From NCBI GenBank assembly GCA_964638165.1, contig CAZWYJ010000031.1, positions 1 to 13,043 of the forward strand: a stretch of 13,043 bases of DNA, written 5' to 3'. Source of the DNA: 2-12-FULL-60-25 sp964638165. GTDB taxonomy: Bacteria > Patescibacteriota > Patescibacteriia > 2-12-FULL-60-25. The notes beneath the pieces are model-generated. The model saw only the letters and a program-made list of their open reading frames with translations. It was not told the DNA's origin and ran no database searches. Made by a program: the position numbers and the translations under genes. Shown piece after piece: positions 1-5,148 of this stretch (positions are counted from its first letter, which is position 1; each line of letters opens with the position of its first letter).

Positions 1-295
1 CCGACACAGCGGGTTCCGCGAGCACCTGAAAATCCTTCACCTCAAGGTCTCGTACCGTGGCCTTGTGAATGTCGCGGGGTTTTGGGTCTTGAATGCGAAA
101 ATGAATGTATGGACCATGACAATAGGCTCCGGCCACAAGATCATCATGCAAGCACACAATCTCATCCGCAAGATGCCGTGCGAATGCCCGCACGTCTTCC
201 TTCTTCCGCTTCCCTCGGATAAACTCTTGCCATGCTTCGCAGATATTTTCAATTGATGCGATATCCTCGAATGTGATCGGGCAGACCTTTTTCAT
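1..295 (-). CDS. DGR-type reverse transcriptase, N-terminal part (runs off the left edge)
   Basis: The gene starts at ATG 295-293 and stays open to the window edge (98 codons). Residues 1-80 read like the N-terminus of reverse transcriptases of diversity-generating retroelements: an opening of the form KKVCPITFEDIASIENICEAW, a basic GKRKK segment (about 29-33), then HGPYIHFRIQDPKPRDIHKATVRD (about 60-83). The DPKPR..I..A..RD block is the conserved start of the RT fingers. In the family the next residues are normally of the DRVxHHA type; here they read LEVKDFQVLAEPAVS, which I do not recognise. The catalytic YxDD lies outside the window. No clear Shine-Dalgarno sequence precedes the start. The RT would copy the TR RNA into cDNA with errors at adenines and, with Avd, rewrite the VR of the target gene. 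A retron or group II intron RT is less likely, given the adjacent Avd and TR. Confidence 0.75.
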   Translation of the reverse strand, partial: MKKVCPITFEDIASIENICEAWQEFIRGKRKKEDVRAFARHLADEIVCLHDDLVAGAYCHGPYIHFRIQDPKPRDIHKATVRDLEVKDFQVLAEPAVS

Positions 296-308
296 AAAAA
301 TAATCAAT

Positions 309-402
309 TACCCCGCAGCAGAGCTGACGGGGTATCGGAGGACAAGTCTTCGACTTATACTTCGATACCCCATGCGGTAACCGCGCAGCAGAGCTGACGC
401 GG
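309..402. promoter_or_regulatory. Divergent RT/avd control region with nested inverted repeats and twin hairpins
   Basis: This sits between the RT (minus) and avd (plus). Two hairpins share the 12-base interior CAGCAGAGCTGA but have different, still fully paired stems: CCCCG/CGGGG at 311-332 (extended by TA/TA to 309-334) and CCGCG/CGCGG at 381-402. Between them is a dyad, GGGGTATCG (329-337) with CGATACCCC (364-372), with a second dyad AAGTC/GACTT (344-348, 352-356) on the same centre, about 350. Two opposed -10-like hexamers overlap that centre: TATACT on plus (356-361) and TATAAG on minus (359-354). Neither has a good -35. The first hairpin and the large dyad share bases and are mutually exclusive. 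I infer a shared operator/promoter or an RNA switch; no known riboswitch was recognised. Confidence 0.5.
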
Positions 403-419
403 AATAAGCGAGTTCACCT

Positions 420-803
420 ATGATACCCCCCCCCAACGGATTCCAGTCACATCAACCGCCTGTGCTTCAAAAAACGCTTGAGGCATACAAACAATGGCAT
501 GTTTTTCATCAAGGCTTTCCGCGTCTTTCTAAATACACGTTGGGAGAAAAAATAGACGGGCTATTTTCCGAACTGATCGAATCGCTGTTTCTTGCGGGAT
601 ACAGCACACAGGATGAAAAAACCAAGCACATCCTTGCCGCAAGCGTGCGACTCGATCTGCTCAAATACTTCATGCAAGTCGCTTGGGAACTAAAGTATCT
701 GGATCATAAACGATACGCCGCAATGACTCCCCCGCTGGTCGAAATAGGAAAAATGATCGGCGGATGGATAAAACACATGGAACGTAAAACCCCGCCCGCC
801 TGA
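420..803 (+). CDS. avd: Avd-like DGR accessory protein (four-helix bundle)
   Basis: A 127-residue protein resembling the four-helix-bundle family of DGR accessory variability proteins (Avd, related to the 23S-intervening-sequence protein family). Recognisable pieces in order: VLQKTLEAYKQWHVFHQGFPRLSKYTLGEKID (about 14-45), GLFSELIESLFLAGYS (about 47-62), a third helix AASVRLDLLKYFMQVAWELKYLD (about 73-95) and the closing VEIGKMIGGWIKHME. The surface is basic, as expected for a protein that binds RT and template RNA. Known Avd forms a pentamer that binds the RT and is needed for mutagenic cDNA synthesis. It lies next to an RT, TR and VR, which supports the call. It is on the opposite strand to those three, which is unusual. 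Its stop codon (801-803) falls in the loop of a terminator hairpin. The start has no clear Shine-Dalgarno sequence; a plus-strand TATACT at 356-361 could serve as -10. Confidence 0.85.
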   Translation: MIPPPNGFQSHQPPVLQKTLEAYKQWHVFHQGFPRLSKYTLGEKIDGLFSELIESLFLAGYSTQDEKTKHILAASVRLDLLKYFMQVAWELKYLDHKRYAAMTPPLVEIGKMIGGWIKHMERKTPPA

Positions 804-818
804 AGCGAACGGGGTTTT
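786..818. terminator. Bidirectional terminator between avd and the TR
   Basis: A perfect 9-bp stem, AAAACCCCG (786-794) with CGGGGTTTT (810-818), encloses a 15-base loop holding the avd TGA stop. The arms give a T run on both strands, so it can end avd transcription from the left and TR transcription from the right (minus strand). Confidence 0.75.
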
Positions 819-830
819 CTACATGAAGAG

Positions 831-951
831 AGTTGCAGACGAAGAGGACGCGGTTCCTGCGATTCCACCTATTGTCGAACCAGTCGTTGTCGAGGATGCG
901 CTGACCGTCGTTCTGCCACACGTTCGCGACATTCCGGTTGTCGCCGTTCAT
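831..951 (-). repeat. DGR template repeat (TR)
   Basis: Read on the minus strand from 951, this segment has 11 AAC/AAT codons in 40, the hallmark of a DGR template in which adenines are the mutable positions. Its reading (MNGDNRNVANVWQNDGQRI, then LDNDWFDNRWNRRNRVLFVCN) aligns codon for codon with the end of the target protein at 1332-1451, always 500 bases away. The framework WFDxRW and the LF near the end are kept, while 10 of the 11 Asn codons differ in VR. Identity to VR is only about 58% of bases, with many changes at C, G and T, so this TR may not be the direct parent of that VR. There is no start signal of its own and no protein is implied. Its 3' end as RNA probably lies near 831, where the match to VR fades. 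Confidence 0.7.
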
Positions 952-1198
952 CGCAGAGGAGCCGTCTGTTCGTATCAGGAGCCATCCAAATCACCGCCGG
1001 TTGACATCTCTCCCGGCTGAATTTTATATGGGGCATTAAGCCCACTAGCCTCCGATACCAAGTATCTTCATATTAAGGGAATGGGAGATTGCGCGCTACC
1101 GCCCGCTGTGCGGGAACGACACTCCGGCAAATCTGCCCTTCCAGATTTCGATCGCCCACAGCCGTAACCATGAGCCGTCTCATCTACTCTCCAAACAA

Positions 1199-1207
1199 AG
1201 TATAGCA
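1199..1207 (-). promoter_or_regulatory. Extended -10 promoter for the TR RNA
   Basis: On the minus strand this reads TGC-TATACT, an extended -10 element with five of six consensus bases. The -35 region (about 1222-1227) is poor. It lies just past the T tract of the target-gene terminator and points into the hairpin-rich leader and the TR, so the predicted RNA starts near 1192. Confidence 0.5.
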
Positions 1208-1215
1208 AAAAAGCG

Positions 1216-1264
1216 ACCCCGTTCCGACGCATGACCCTAGTACAGGTCAAACGCGGAACGGGGT
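1216..1264 (-). terminator. Terminator of the DGR target gene
   Basis: A perfect 11-bp inverted repeat (1216-1226 with 1254-1264, ACCCCGTTCCG on plus) continues inward with TGACC (1232-1236) against GGTCA (1245-1249). On the minus strand it is followed by CGCTTTTTT (T tract 1207-1212). It separates the target gene from the TR unit. Confidence 0.8.
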
Positions 1265-1278
1265 TAAGTGGCCAAGAT

Positions 1279-1319
1279 CCAAGGTTCCAAGGTCCATTTT
1301 CAGTACCAAGGAACCAAGG
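1279..1319 (-). repeat. Hairpin just downstream of the VR
   Basis: Arms built of CC, GGTTCC and GGT blocks, each separated by AA, pair with ACC, GGAACC and GG blocks also separated by AA (1279-1293 with 1305-1319), so the AA/AA internal loops are symmetric. The loop is 1294-1304. It begins 10 bases after the target stop codon. In the Bordetella phage DGR a hairpin or cruciform immediately after the VR initiation site is required for retrohoming; this is a plausible counterpart. The TR has no such hairpin at the matching place. Confidence 0.55.
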
Positions 1320-1328
1320 GCCAAGCGC

Positions 1329-1991
1329 TTACTTGCGGAGGAACAGGAACCGAAGCTCGGCGTGCCACCTGCGGTCGAACCAGCCGTCGCTCAGAAAGCG
1401 ACCGTCGCCATCCGCGCCCAGCACCGCAACGCGGCGGTTGCCGTCGTCCATCGCGAACGAACCGAGGGCGACGATCCAGAACTGCCGCTGGAATTCGGGG
1501 TGCGCCTTCGCGAAAGCAATGGCCTCCAAGTGGGTGGCTGGGCGGTAGCCCTGCTTGTCCATCTCGGTGATGGCGTCTTCGCTCTCGATCTCCCGACCGA
1601 AGTGCTCCACGAGGAAGATGCGATCACCGGGCGTCTCGTCCATGCCCACGCATGAAGCGTGTTTCTGGAACGGCCGTCCATCGAAAATGACGGAAACGCT
1701 ATTCTCCCCCGAAAAGTCCCTCTCGAGTTCGGGCCGAGATGGAAGCGGAGCGTAGTTGACGGGAACGAGGTACTCGTTCTCCCCGAACGGACGATCAGCC
1801 TCCGAGCCAGCCGGGACGACGAGATCCGCGATCTGTCGCTGGAGCGCAGGCTCCTTCACGATCCGGCGGAGGTGTTGCATATTACCTCCCTTAGCCATGA
1901 CCGCGTGCGCGATCACCTTGAAGATCTCGAACGCGAATCCGAAGTTACTCACGACGTCGCCGATCCCCTGATTCTTCTTGTTTTGTCTCAT
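1329..1991 (-). CDS. DGR target protein with C-terminal variable C-type-lectin-like domain
   Basis: A 220-residue protein from ATG 1991-1989. This start is preceded by GGAG with a 6-base spacer; a GTG at 2018 would add 9 residues but has a badly placed ribosome site. The family is one I recognise as common in CPR hypotheticals: KGGNMQHLRRIVKEPALQRQ (34-53), NEYLVPVNYAPLPSRPELER (72-91), IFDGRPFQKHASC (102-114), DETPGDRIFLVEHFGREI (118-135), GYRPATHLEAIAFAKAHPE (148-166), then FWIVALGSFAM (171-181). Residues 181-220 are the VR: diversified positions around a WFDRRW core, ending RFLFLRK, typical of the last strands of a C-type-lectin fold. No signal peptide or transmembrane helix is seen, so a cytoplasmic ligand-binding role is likely, but the ligand is unknown. 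It has its own promoter (2120-2148) and terminator (1216-1264). Confidence 0.75.
   Translation of the reverse strand: MRQNKKNQGIGDVVSNFGFAFEIFKVIAHAVMAKGGNMQHLRRIVKEPALQRQIADLVVPAGSEADRPFGENEYLVPVNYAPLPSRPELERDFSGENSVSVIFDGRPFQKHASCVGMDETPGDRIFLVEHFGREIESEDAITEMDKQGYRPATHLEAIAFAKAHPEFQRQFWIVALGSFAMDDGNRRVAVLGADGDGRFLSDGWFDRRWHAELRFLFLRK
1332..1451 (-). repeat. DGR variable repeat (VR), C-terminal 40 codons of the target
   Basis: It aligns without gaps to the TR 500 bases to the left. Fifteen of 40 residues are identical, including W-F-D-x-R-W. TR Asn codons have become D, N, R, V, D, D, R, H, L and others. Changes are not confined to adenine-derived positions (for example ATC to TTT, TGG to GGC, GTC to TTC), so besides adenine mutagenesis there has been ordinary divergence, or a different TR was the source. 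The identity pattern fades at 1331, beside the target stop codon. Confidence 0.65.
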
Positions 1992-2119
1992 GACCGTCTC
2001 TCCGTTTCTCCGGCTCACCCCTTAATCCCGCACCATGCAGAACCGCAAGGTTTACCGTTTCTGTTCACGCAGATAAGCAATTTTGGCTCAATGAAGAGCG
2101 TCGAATGAACATGAAAAAT

Positions 2120-2148
2120 AGCATAGCATAAAATGAACAGATTGTCAA
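2120..2148 (-). promoter_or_regulatory. Sigma-70-type promoter of the target gene
   Basis: Minus strand: TTGACA (2148-2143), 17-base spacer, TATGCT (2125-2120). The predicted start is near 2113, leaving a leader of about 120 nt before ATG 1991. The -35 overlaps the stop codon of the upstream nucleotidyltransferase gene (TGA at 2147-2145), so the target is transcribed separately from the housekeeping genes. Confidence 0.7.
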
Positions 2149-2837
2149 GTATCCTTGATATAAAATAATTCCTCCGCCTCTGCAAGCTGCTCATGCGTGC
2201 CGACCGGCATCCAGAATGAGGCCTCGATGGCATAGATCGGATGTCCGAGATCAATGAGCTGCGGAATCGCATGTGGCAGACTCCACTCATTCGTTTTTCC
2301 CGGCACAAGGACGGGTTTCGTAGAAAACCAATGGCGATCGAGCGCGTACGCACCGGTATTCAAAACCGTTTCCGCGCCGGCTTCAGGCCGATAGAATCCG
2401 CACACGCGTTTCTCTTCATCAAGCTGAATACCGTCAATCGAACCGGAAGCGGCTCCGCGATAGCAGAGAATGGCTTTTTCATGCTTTACCAGATGCGCGA
2501 GATCTTCAGCCGCGTACAGATCGTCTCCCATGAGAACCAAAAAACGGTCCGATCGAATGAACGACTCCGCGCGACGCAGGGCTCCGCCCGTCCCATCCAA
2601 CGCGTCCTGATGCGCGTAGACGACATCGCGTCCGCGAAACGCATTCCCGATGCGATCTTCAATCTGCTCCGCAAGATAGCCGACCACGAGGATGATGCGG
2701 TCAACGTCGTCCGGGAGCATATCCAGTGTCCGTTCCAAACTCGAACGTCCCGCGATTGGAACGAGTGGTTTTGGCACCGTGTCCGTAATCGGTCTCAATC
2801 GGGTTCCGAGACCCGCGCACATGATAATCGCATCCAT
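2145..2837 (-). CDS. Sugar-phosphate nucleotidyltransferase (NTP_transferase family)
   Basis: A 230-residue protein from ATG 2837-2835. Starting there puts the nucleotide-binding signature MDAIIMCAGLGTRLRPIT (1-18) followed by DTVPKPLVPIAG at the N-terminus, as in the family; an upstream ATG at 2876 would only add an AT-rich-coded leader. Other landmarks: DGTGGAL (81-87), the metal-binding GDD (104-106), NTG (160-162) and a closing FWMPVGTHEQL (208-218). These fit enzymes that join a sugar-1-phosphate to an NTP (glucose-1-P, mannose-1-P or GlcNAc-1-P type), feeding surface polysaccharide synthesis. The exact sugar and nucleotide cannot be told. It lacks the left-handed beta-helix of GlmU. It lies about 80 bases after prfA on the same strand and probably shares its transcript. 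Confidence 0.8.
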   Translation of the reverse strand: MDAIIMCAGLGTRLRPITDTVPKPLVPIAGRSSLERTLDMLPDDVDRIILVVGYLAEQIEDRIGNAFRGRDVVYAHQDALDGTGGALRRAESFIRSDRFLVLMGDDLYAAEDLAHLVKHEKAILCYRGAASGSIDGIQLDEEKRVCGFYRPEAGAETVLNTGAYALDRHWFSTKPVLVPGKTNEWSLPHAIPQLIDLGHPIYAIEASFWMPVGTHEQLAEAEELFYIKDT

Positions 2838-2844
2838 AGATAAA

Positions 2845-2869
2845 CAAATTACAAATACCAAATTACAAA
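2845..2869. repeat. Short AT-rich direct repeat before the nucleotidyltransferase
   Basis: AAATTACAAA occurs at 2846-2855 and 2860-2869, a 14-base period, in the leader immediately upstream of the start codon. No Shine-Dalgarno sequence is visible there. Function unknown; it may simply be slippage-derived. Confidence 0.5.
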
Positions 2870-2917
2870 AGGCCATCTTGAAGCATTAGGTAAAAACTTT
2901 GGAATTTTCTGCATAAG

Positions 2918-3991
2918 TTATTCTTCGTTCTCGTCTCCGACAACGCCCTTTTTGAGCGCGGTGATGATCGGATCCAATTCGCCGTCAAGAATGTTCTGGA
3001 TATTATGCCACGAGTGTTTGATGCGATGATCCGTGATGCGATCCTGCGGATAGTTATACGTCCGGACCTTCTCACTACGCTCGCCCGTGCCGATCTGACC
3101 GCGACGCGACGCCTCAACCTCCGCACGGCGTTTTGCCTCTTCAAACTCCCATACGCGTGCGCGAAGGATTTGCATGGCGCGCTCGCGATTCTGCACCTGA
3201 CTGCGCTCATCCTGACAGGACGCCACGATATTCGTAGGCAGATGCGTGATACGAACGGCTGAATACGTGGTATTCACAGACTGCCCGCCCTTGCCTCCCG
3301 CACAGAACGTATCAATGCGCAGATCCTTGGGATCAATCGTGACTTCCGTTTCTTCGATCTGCGGAAGGACGGCGACCGTGGCCGTAGAGGTATGAATACG
3401 CCCCTGCTTTTCCGTGGACGGAACCCGCTGAACGCGATGAACGCCGCTCTCGAACTTCAGCCGGCCGTACACGCCGGTGCCGGAAATCGTAAAAACGACT
3501 TCCTTGTACCCGCCTGCCTCTGACCGCGATTCGGAAATGAGTGTCGTCTTCCACTTTTCCCGCTCCGCGTAACGAGAGATCATGCGGAAGAGGTCTTCCG
3601 CGAACAGCGAGGCTTCGTCTCCGCCGGTTCCGGCACGGATCTCGACGATGACATCGTTCATGTCATGCAGCTCCGGCGGAACAAGCGCGAGCTCGAATGC
3701 CTCCGTTGCGCGCGCCAATACCTCCCGGATCTTCTCGAGCTCCGAAACTCCCAACTCCTTCATCTCCGCATCACCGGACGCGATCGCTCCTTCCGCATCA
3801 ACCTTCGCACGATGCAGTAACTCCCACTCTTCGCCGATCTTCACGATCTCCTTAGCATGCCGGTACGCAAGCGAAACCTCGCGCAAGATCTTTTGATCAT
3901 TGAGCGTTTGCGGGAGCGCGATGCGCGACTCGAGATCTGTGAGCTCTGCGCGGGCTTTGGCGAGAGCGTTTGTAAATTCAGATGGAGACAT
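2918..3991 (-). CDS. prfA: Peptide chain release factor 1
   Basis: A 357-residue protein, close to the usual ~360 for RF1. ATG 3991 is chosen because the protein then begins with the expected N-terminal helix; a GTG at 4030 would add 13 unrelated residues. Landmarks: IRAGTGGDEASLFAEDLFRMI (118-138), VHRVQRVPSTEKQGRIHTSTATVAVLP (184-210) and AGGKGGQSVN (231-240) with the catalytic GGQ at 235-237, then the basic tail. The tripeptide PST (191-193) matches the RF1 PxT anticodon-like motif, which reads UAA and UAG, and not the SPF of RF2. It hydrolyses peptidyl-tRNA in the ribosomal A site. Gln237 would be methylated by PrmC, which is not in this window. It lies after rpmE, separated by a terminator hairpin. 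No good Shine-Dalgarno sequence is seen. Confidence 0.95.
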   Translation of the reverse strand: MSPSEFTNALAKARAELTDLESRIALPQTLNDQKILREVSLAYRHAKEIVKIGEEWELLHRAKVDAEGAIASGDAEMKELGVSELEKIREVLARATEAFELALVPPELHDMNDVIVEIRAGTGGDEASLFAEDLFRMISRYAEREKWKTTLISESRSEAGGYKEVVFTISGTGVYGRLKFESGVHRVQRVPSTEKQGRIHTSTATVAVLPQIEETEVTIDPKDLRIDTFCAGGKGGQSVNTTYSAVRITHLPTNIVASCQDERSQVQNRERAMQILRARVWEFEEAKRRAEVEASRRGQIGTGERSEKVRTYNYPQDRITDHRIKHSWHNIQNILDGELDPIITALKKGVVGDENEE

Positions 3992-4042
3992 GTGGGCAGG
4001 GCGTGGATCGTCCCCCTTCGTCAAAAGCACTTCGGGGGACAG

Positions 4043-4094
4043 GTAGGGCGCGGGGCGTAGTAAGGGCGGTTCGCGAACCGCCCCATCGCCCTAC
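4043..4094. repeat. Nested palindrome upstream of prfA
   Basis: GTAGGGCG (4043-4050) pairs with CGCCCTAC (4087-4094), and inside it GGGCGGTT-CGCG-AACCGCCC (4064-4083) is a perfect palindrome. A related GTAGGGGC-type sequence is at 10021-10045. It looks like a dispersed intergenic palindromic repeat of a kind seen in several bacterial groups. In the prfA leader it could also act on the RNA. Confidence 0.55.
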
Positions 4095-4137
4095 ATCCTA
4101 CACCTTGAGAACGCGTTTCAACATACAGAAATACAAA

Positions 4138-4155
4138 ATCCCGAAAAATCGGGAT
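4138..4155 (-). terminator. Terminator after rpmE
   Basis: A 7-bp stem, ATCCCGA (4138-4144) with TCGGGAT (4149-4155), has a 4-base loop and on the minus strand is followed by TTTGTATTT. It lies 16 bases after the rpmE stop codon. The T tract is interrupted, so read-through into prfA is possible. Confidence 0.6.
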
Positions 4156-4170
4156 CTTGCATCACAACAT

Positions 4171-4476
4171 CTAAGCTTCAGACTTCGTGGCCTTCTTGGC
4201 TTTCTTTTCCGCTTTCTGCGTGGCGCGCTTCTCGGACTTCGCCTTCTTACCGCCTTGCGTGGAGGCGACTCCGCTCTTCTTCGCTGACCGCTCCGCGAAC
4301 TTCTCTACGCGACGGGCCGTATCAACGAGTTTCTGCTTTCCGGTGTAAAACGGATGACATGCCGAACAAAGCTCCACGCGGATTTCTTTGACCGTGGAAC
4401 CAACCGTGGTCTTACGTCCGCATGCGCAGACGACCTCGGTGTCTTCATGATATTCCGGGTGGATACCTTTCTTCAT
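4171..4476 (-). CDS. rpmE: Large ribosomal subunit protein bL31 with lysine/alanine-rich tail
   Basis: A 101-residue protein from ATG 4476. Residues 1-50 match bacterial L31: MKKGIHPEYHEDTEVVCACG, then CSACHPFYTGKQK (37-49). Cysteines 17, 19, 37 and 40 match the zinc-binding set of the C+ form. After about residue 65 there is a low-complexity tail of Lys, Ala, Ser and Glu (KKSGVASTQGGKKAKSEK and onward) about 30 residues longer than in E. coli (70 aa); it probably binds rRNA or is disordered. There is no Shine-Dalgarno sequence; the promoter (4487-4515) predicts only about a 4-base leader, so translation may be leaderless. An upstream start at 4515 is rejected because it would overlap the promoter. 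Confidence 0.93.
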   Translation of the reverse strand: MKKGIHPEYHEDTEVVCACGRKTTVGSTVKEIRVELCSACHPFYTGKQKLVDTARRVEKFAERSAKKSGVASTQGGKKAKSEKRATQKAEKKAKKATKSEA

Positions 4477-4486
4477 AATGTGGAGG

Positions 4487-4515
4487 ATCGTACCAGAAAG
4501 CCCATTTTTTGGCAA
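4487..4515 (-). promoter_or_regulatory. rpmE promoter, near-leaderless
   Basis: Minus strand: TTGCCA (4515-4510), 17-base spacer ending TGG, TACGAT (4492-4487). The predicted start is about 4480 and the rpmE ATG is at 4476. Confidence 0.6.
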
Positions 4516-4553
4516 GATACCGCCAGCCCCTCCCTAAGAGCCTGTTCAGGCCA

Positions 4554-5033
4554 TTACTGCGGATCCCAGCACGTCGTCTCTCCGATAACATTGTCGGCCG
4601 CCCACCCGCTCGCCGTTGCCCCGTGGTCCATTTCCCCAACAGTCCACATCCTAAATTGCTGTGAATTCGAAGAACTGCCCGTGGAACTCTCTTTGGACCG
4701 GAAGCACCAGCCATCATAGTAATACGCGCTACCGCTCGGACCCCTTGGCAGGCTCCCGATATGGCCACCCGTCACCAGAGCGTTCATGCATCCGCCACTC
4801 AAAAAGCTCGTCTCATACGTACAATTGCCCTCGATAACCGATGGATACCTCCCGTTCGCCCTGTAGAAAGATTCAAGAGCAAAATGGATATTTTGCATAT
4901 CCACGGTGCGCTGGGCATCGCGCGTCTTCTTACGCATGTTTTCATAATTCAAAAAAGCGAGCGTGCTCAAGAAACCGATAACGCCGACCACGGCGACGAT
5001 CTCGATGAGCGTGAAGCCACGCCTCGACTTCAT
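4554..5033 (-). CDS. Type IV pilin-like protein
   Basis: A 159-residue prepilin from ATG 5033. It begins MKSRRGFTLIE: short basic leader, Gly6/Phe7 prepilin-peptidase cleavage site, and Glu11 (position 5 of the mature protein), followed by the hydrophobic helix IVAVVGVIGFLSTLAFLNY used for membrane insertion and filament packing. The next part (MRKKTRDAQRTVDMQNIHFALESFYRANGRYPS) is the usual pilin/pseudopilin helix. The globular part has four cysteines in addition to an aromatic GSAYYYDGWCFRS segment, so one or two disulfides are possible. It is likely a minor pilin or pseudopilin of a type IV pilus; no assembly genes are nearby, so its partner machine is elsewhere. ATG 5033 is preferred over 5054 because the predicted transcription start (about 5049) lies between them. 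Confidence 0.88.
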   Translation of the reverse strand: MKSRRGFTLIEIVAVVGVIGFLSTLAFLNYENMRKKTRDAQRTVDMQNIHFALESFYRANGRYPSVIEGNCTYETSFLSGGCMNALVTGGHIGSLPRGPSGSAYYYDGWCFRSKESSTGSSSNSQQFRMWTVGEMDHGATASGWAADNVIGETTCWDPQ

Positions 5034-5055
5034 CTGAATCAGTCTGAACGTCATA

Positions 5056-5085
5056 TCATTACGATGCTAGCAAGAATGACGTCAA
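5056..5085 (-). promoter_or_regulatory. Probable pilin promoter
   Basis: Minus strand: TTGACG (5085-5080), 18-base spacer, TAATGA (5061-5056). It predicts a start near 5049 and a leader of about 15 nt before ATG 5033. Confidence 0.45.
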
Positions 5086-5131
5086 AGAAAAAGCGCCCAC
5101 GATTTCGCCCCTACACGAAAACGCCACATTC

Positions 5132-5140
5132 TGATACATT
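5132..5140 (+). promoter_or_regulatory. Probable queA extended -10
   Basis: TGA-TACATT on the plus strand is an extended -10; no good -35 is present. The predicted start (about 5147) is two bases before the queA ATG at 5149, another near-leaderless arrangement. Confidence 0.35.
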
Positions 5141-5148
5141 CCCGCCAC

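Larger units (their letters stand above)
786..1192 (-). ncRNA. Putative stand-alone TR RNA with hairpin-rich leader
   Basis: This is an inferred transcription unit. A minus-strand extended -10 promoter at 1199-1207 predicts a start near 1192, and the hairpin 786-818 ends it after the TR, giving about 400 nt. No convincing protein is encoded in 952-1192. The leader contains five local hairpins: 1129-1148 (AAATCTG/CAGATTT), 1102-1114 (CCCGC/GCGGG), 1054-1066 (GATAC/GTATC), 1031-1043 (GGGC/GCCC) and 996-1017 (GCCGG/CCGGC). In studied DGRs the template RNA includes structured flanking sequence needed for cDNA priming and RT-Avd binding; a dedicated TR transcript would fit that role. Exact ends are not known. 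Confidence 0.45.

Noticed and set aside
311..402. CRISPR-like pair of repeats (CAGCAGAGCTGACG twice, 70 bases apart)
   Set aside because: Only two copies, unequal flanks with compensatory stems, no cas genes; they are hairpins in a regulatory region.
670..951. 93-codon minus-strand reading frame covering the TR
   Set aside because: The Asn-rich part is the DGR template and the remainder runs antisense through the terminator and the avd gene; no start signal. It is a TR, not a protein gene.
1001..1030. Plus-strand TTGACA with TATATG 18 bases on, antisense to the TR leader
   Set aside because: The -10 is poor and no gene or clear RNA lies downstream on plus before the target gene's antisense; TTGACA also falls in the loop of a hairpin of the leader.
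1068..1250. 60-codon minus-strand frame in the TR leader
   Set aside because: It starts within the target terminator and overlaps the predicted promoter; the composition is not protein-like and the stretch is better explained as a hairpin-rich RNA leader.
2241..2843. 200-codon plus-strand frame opposite the nucleotidyltransferase
   Set aside because: Antisense shadow; the minus-strand protein has clear catalytic motifs.
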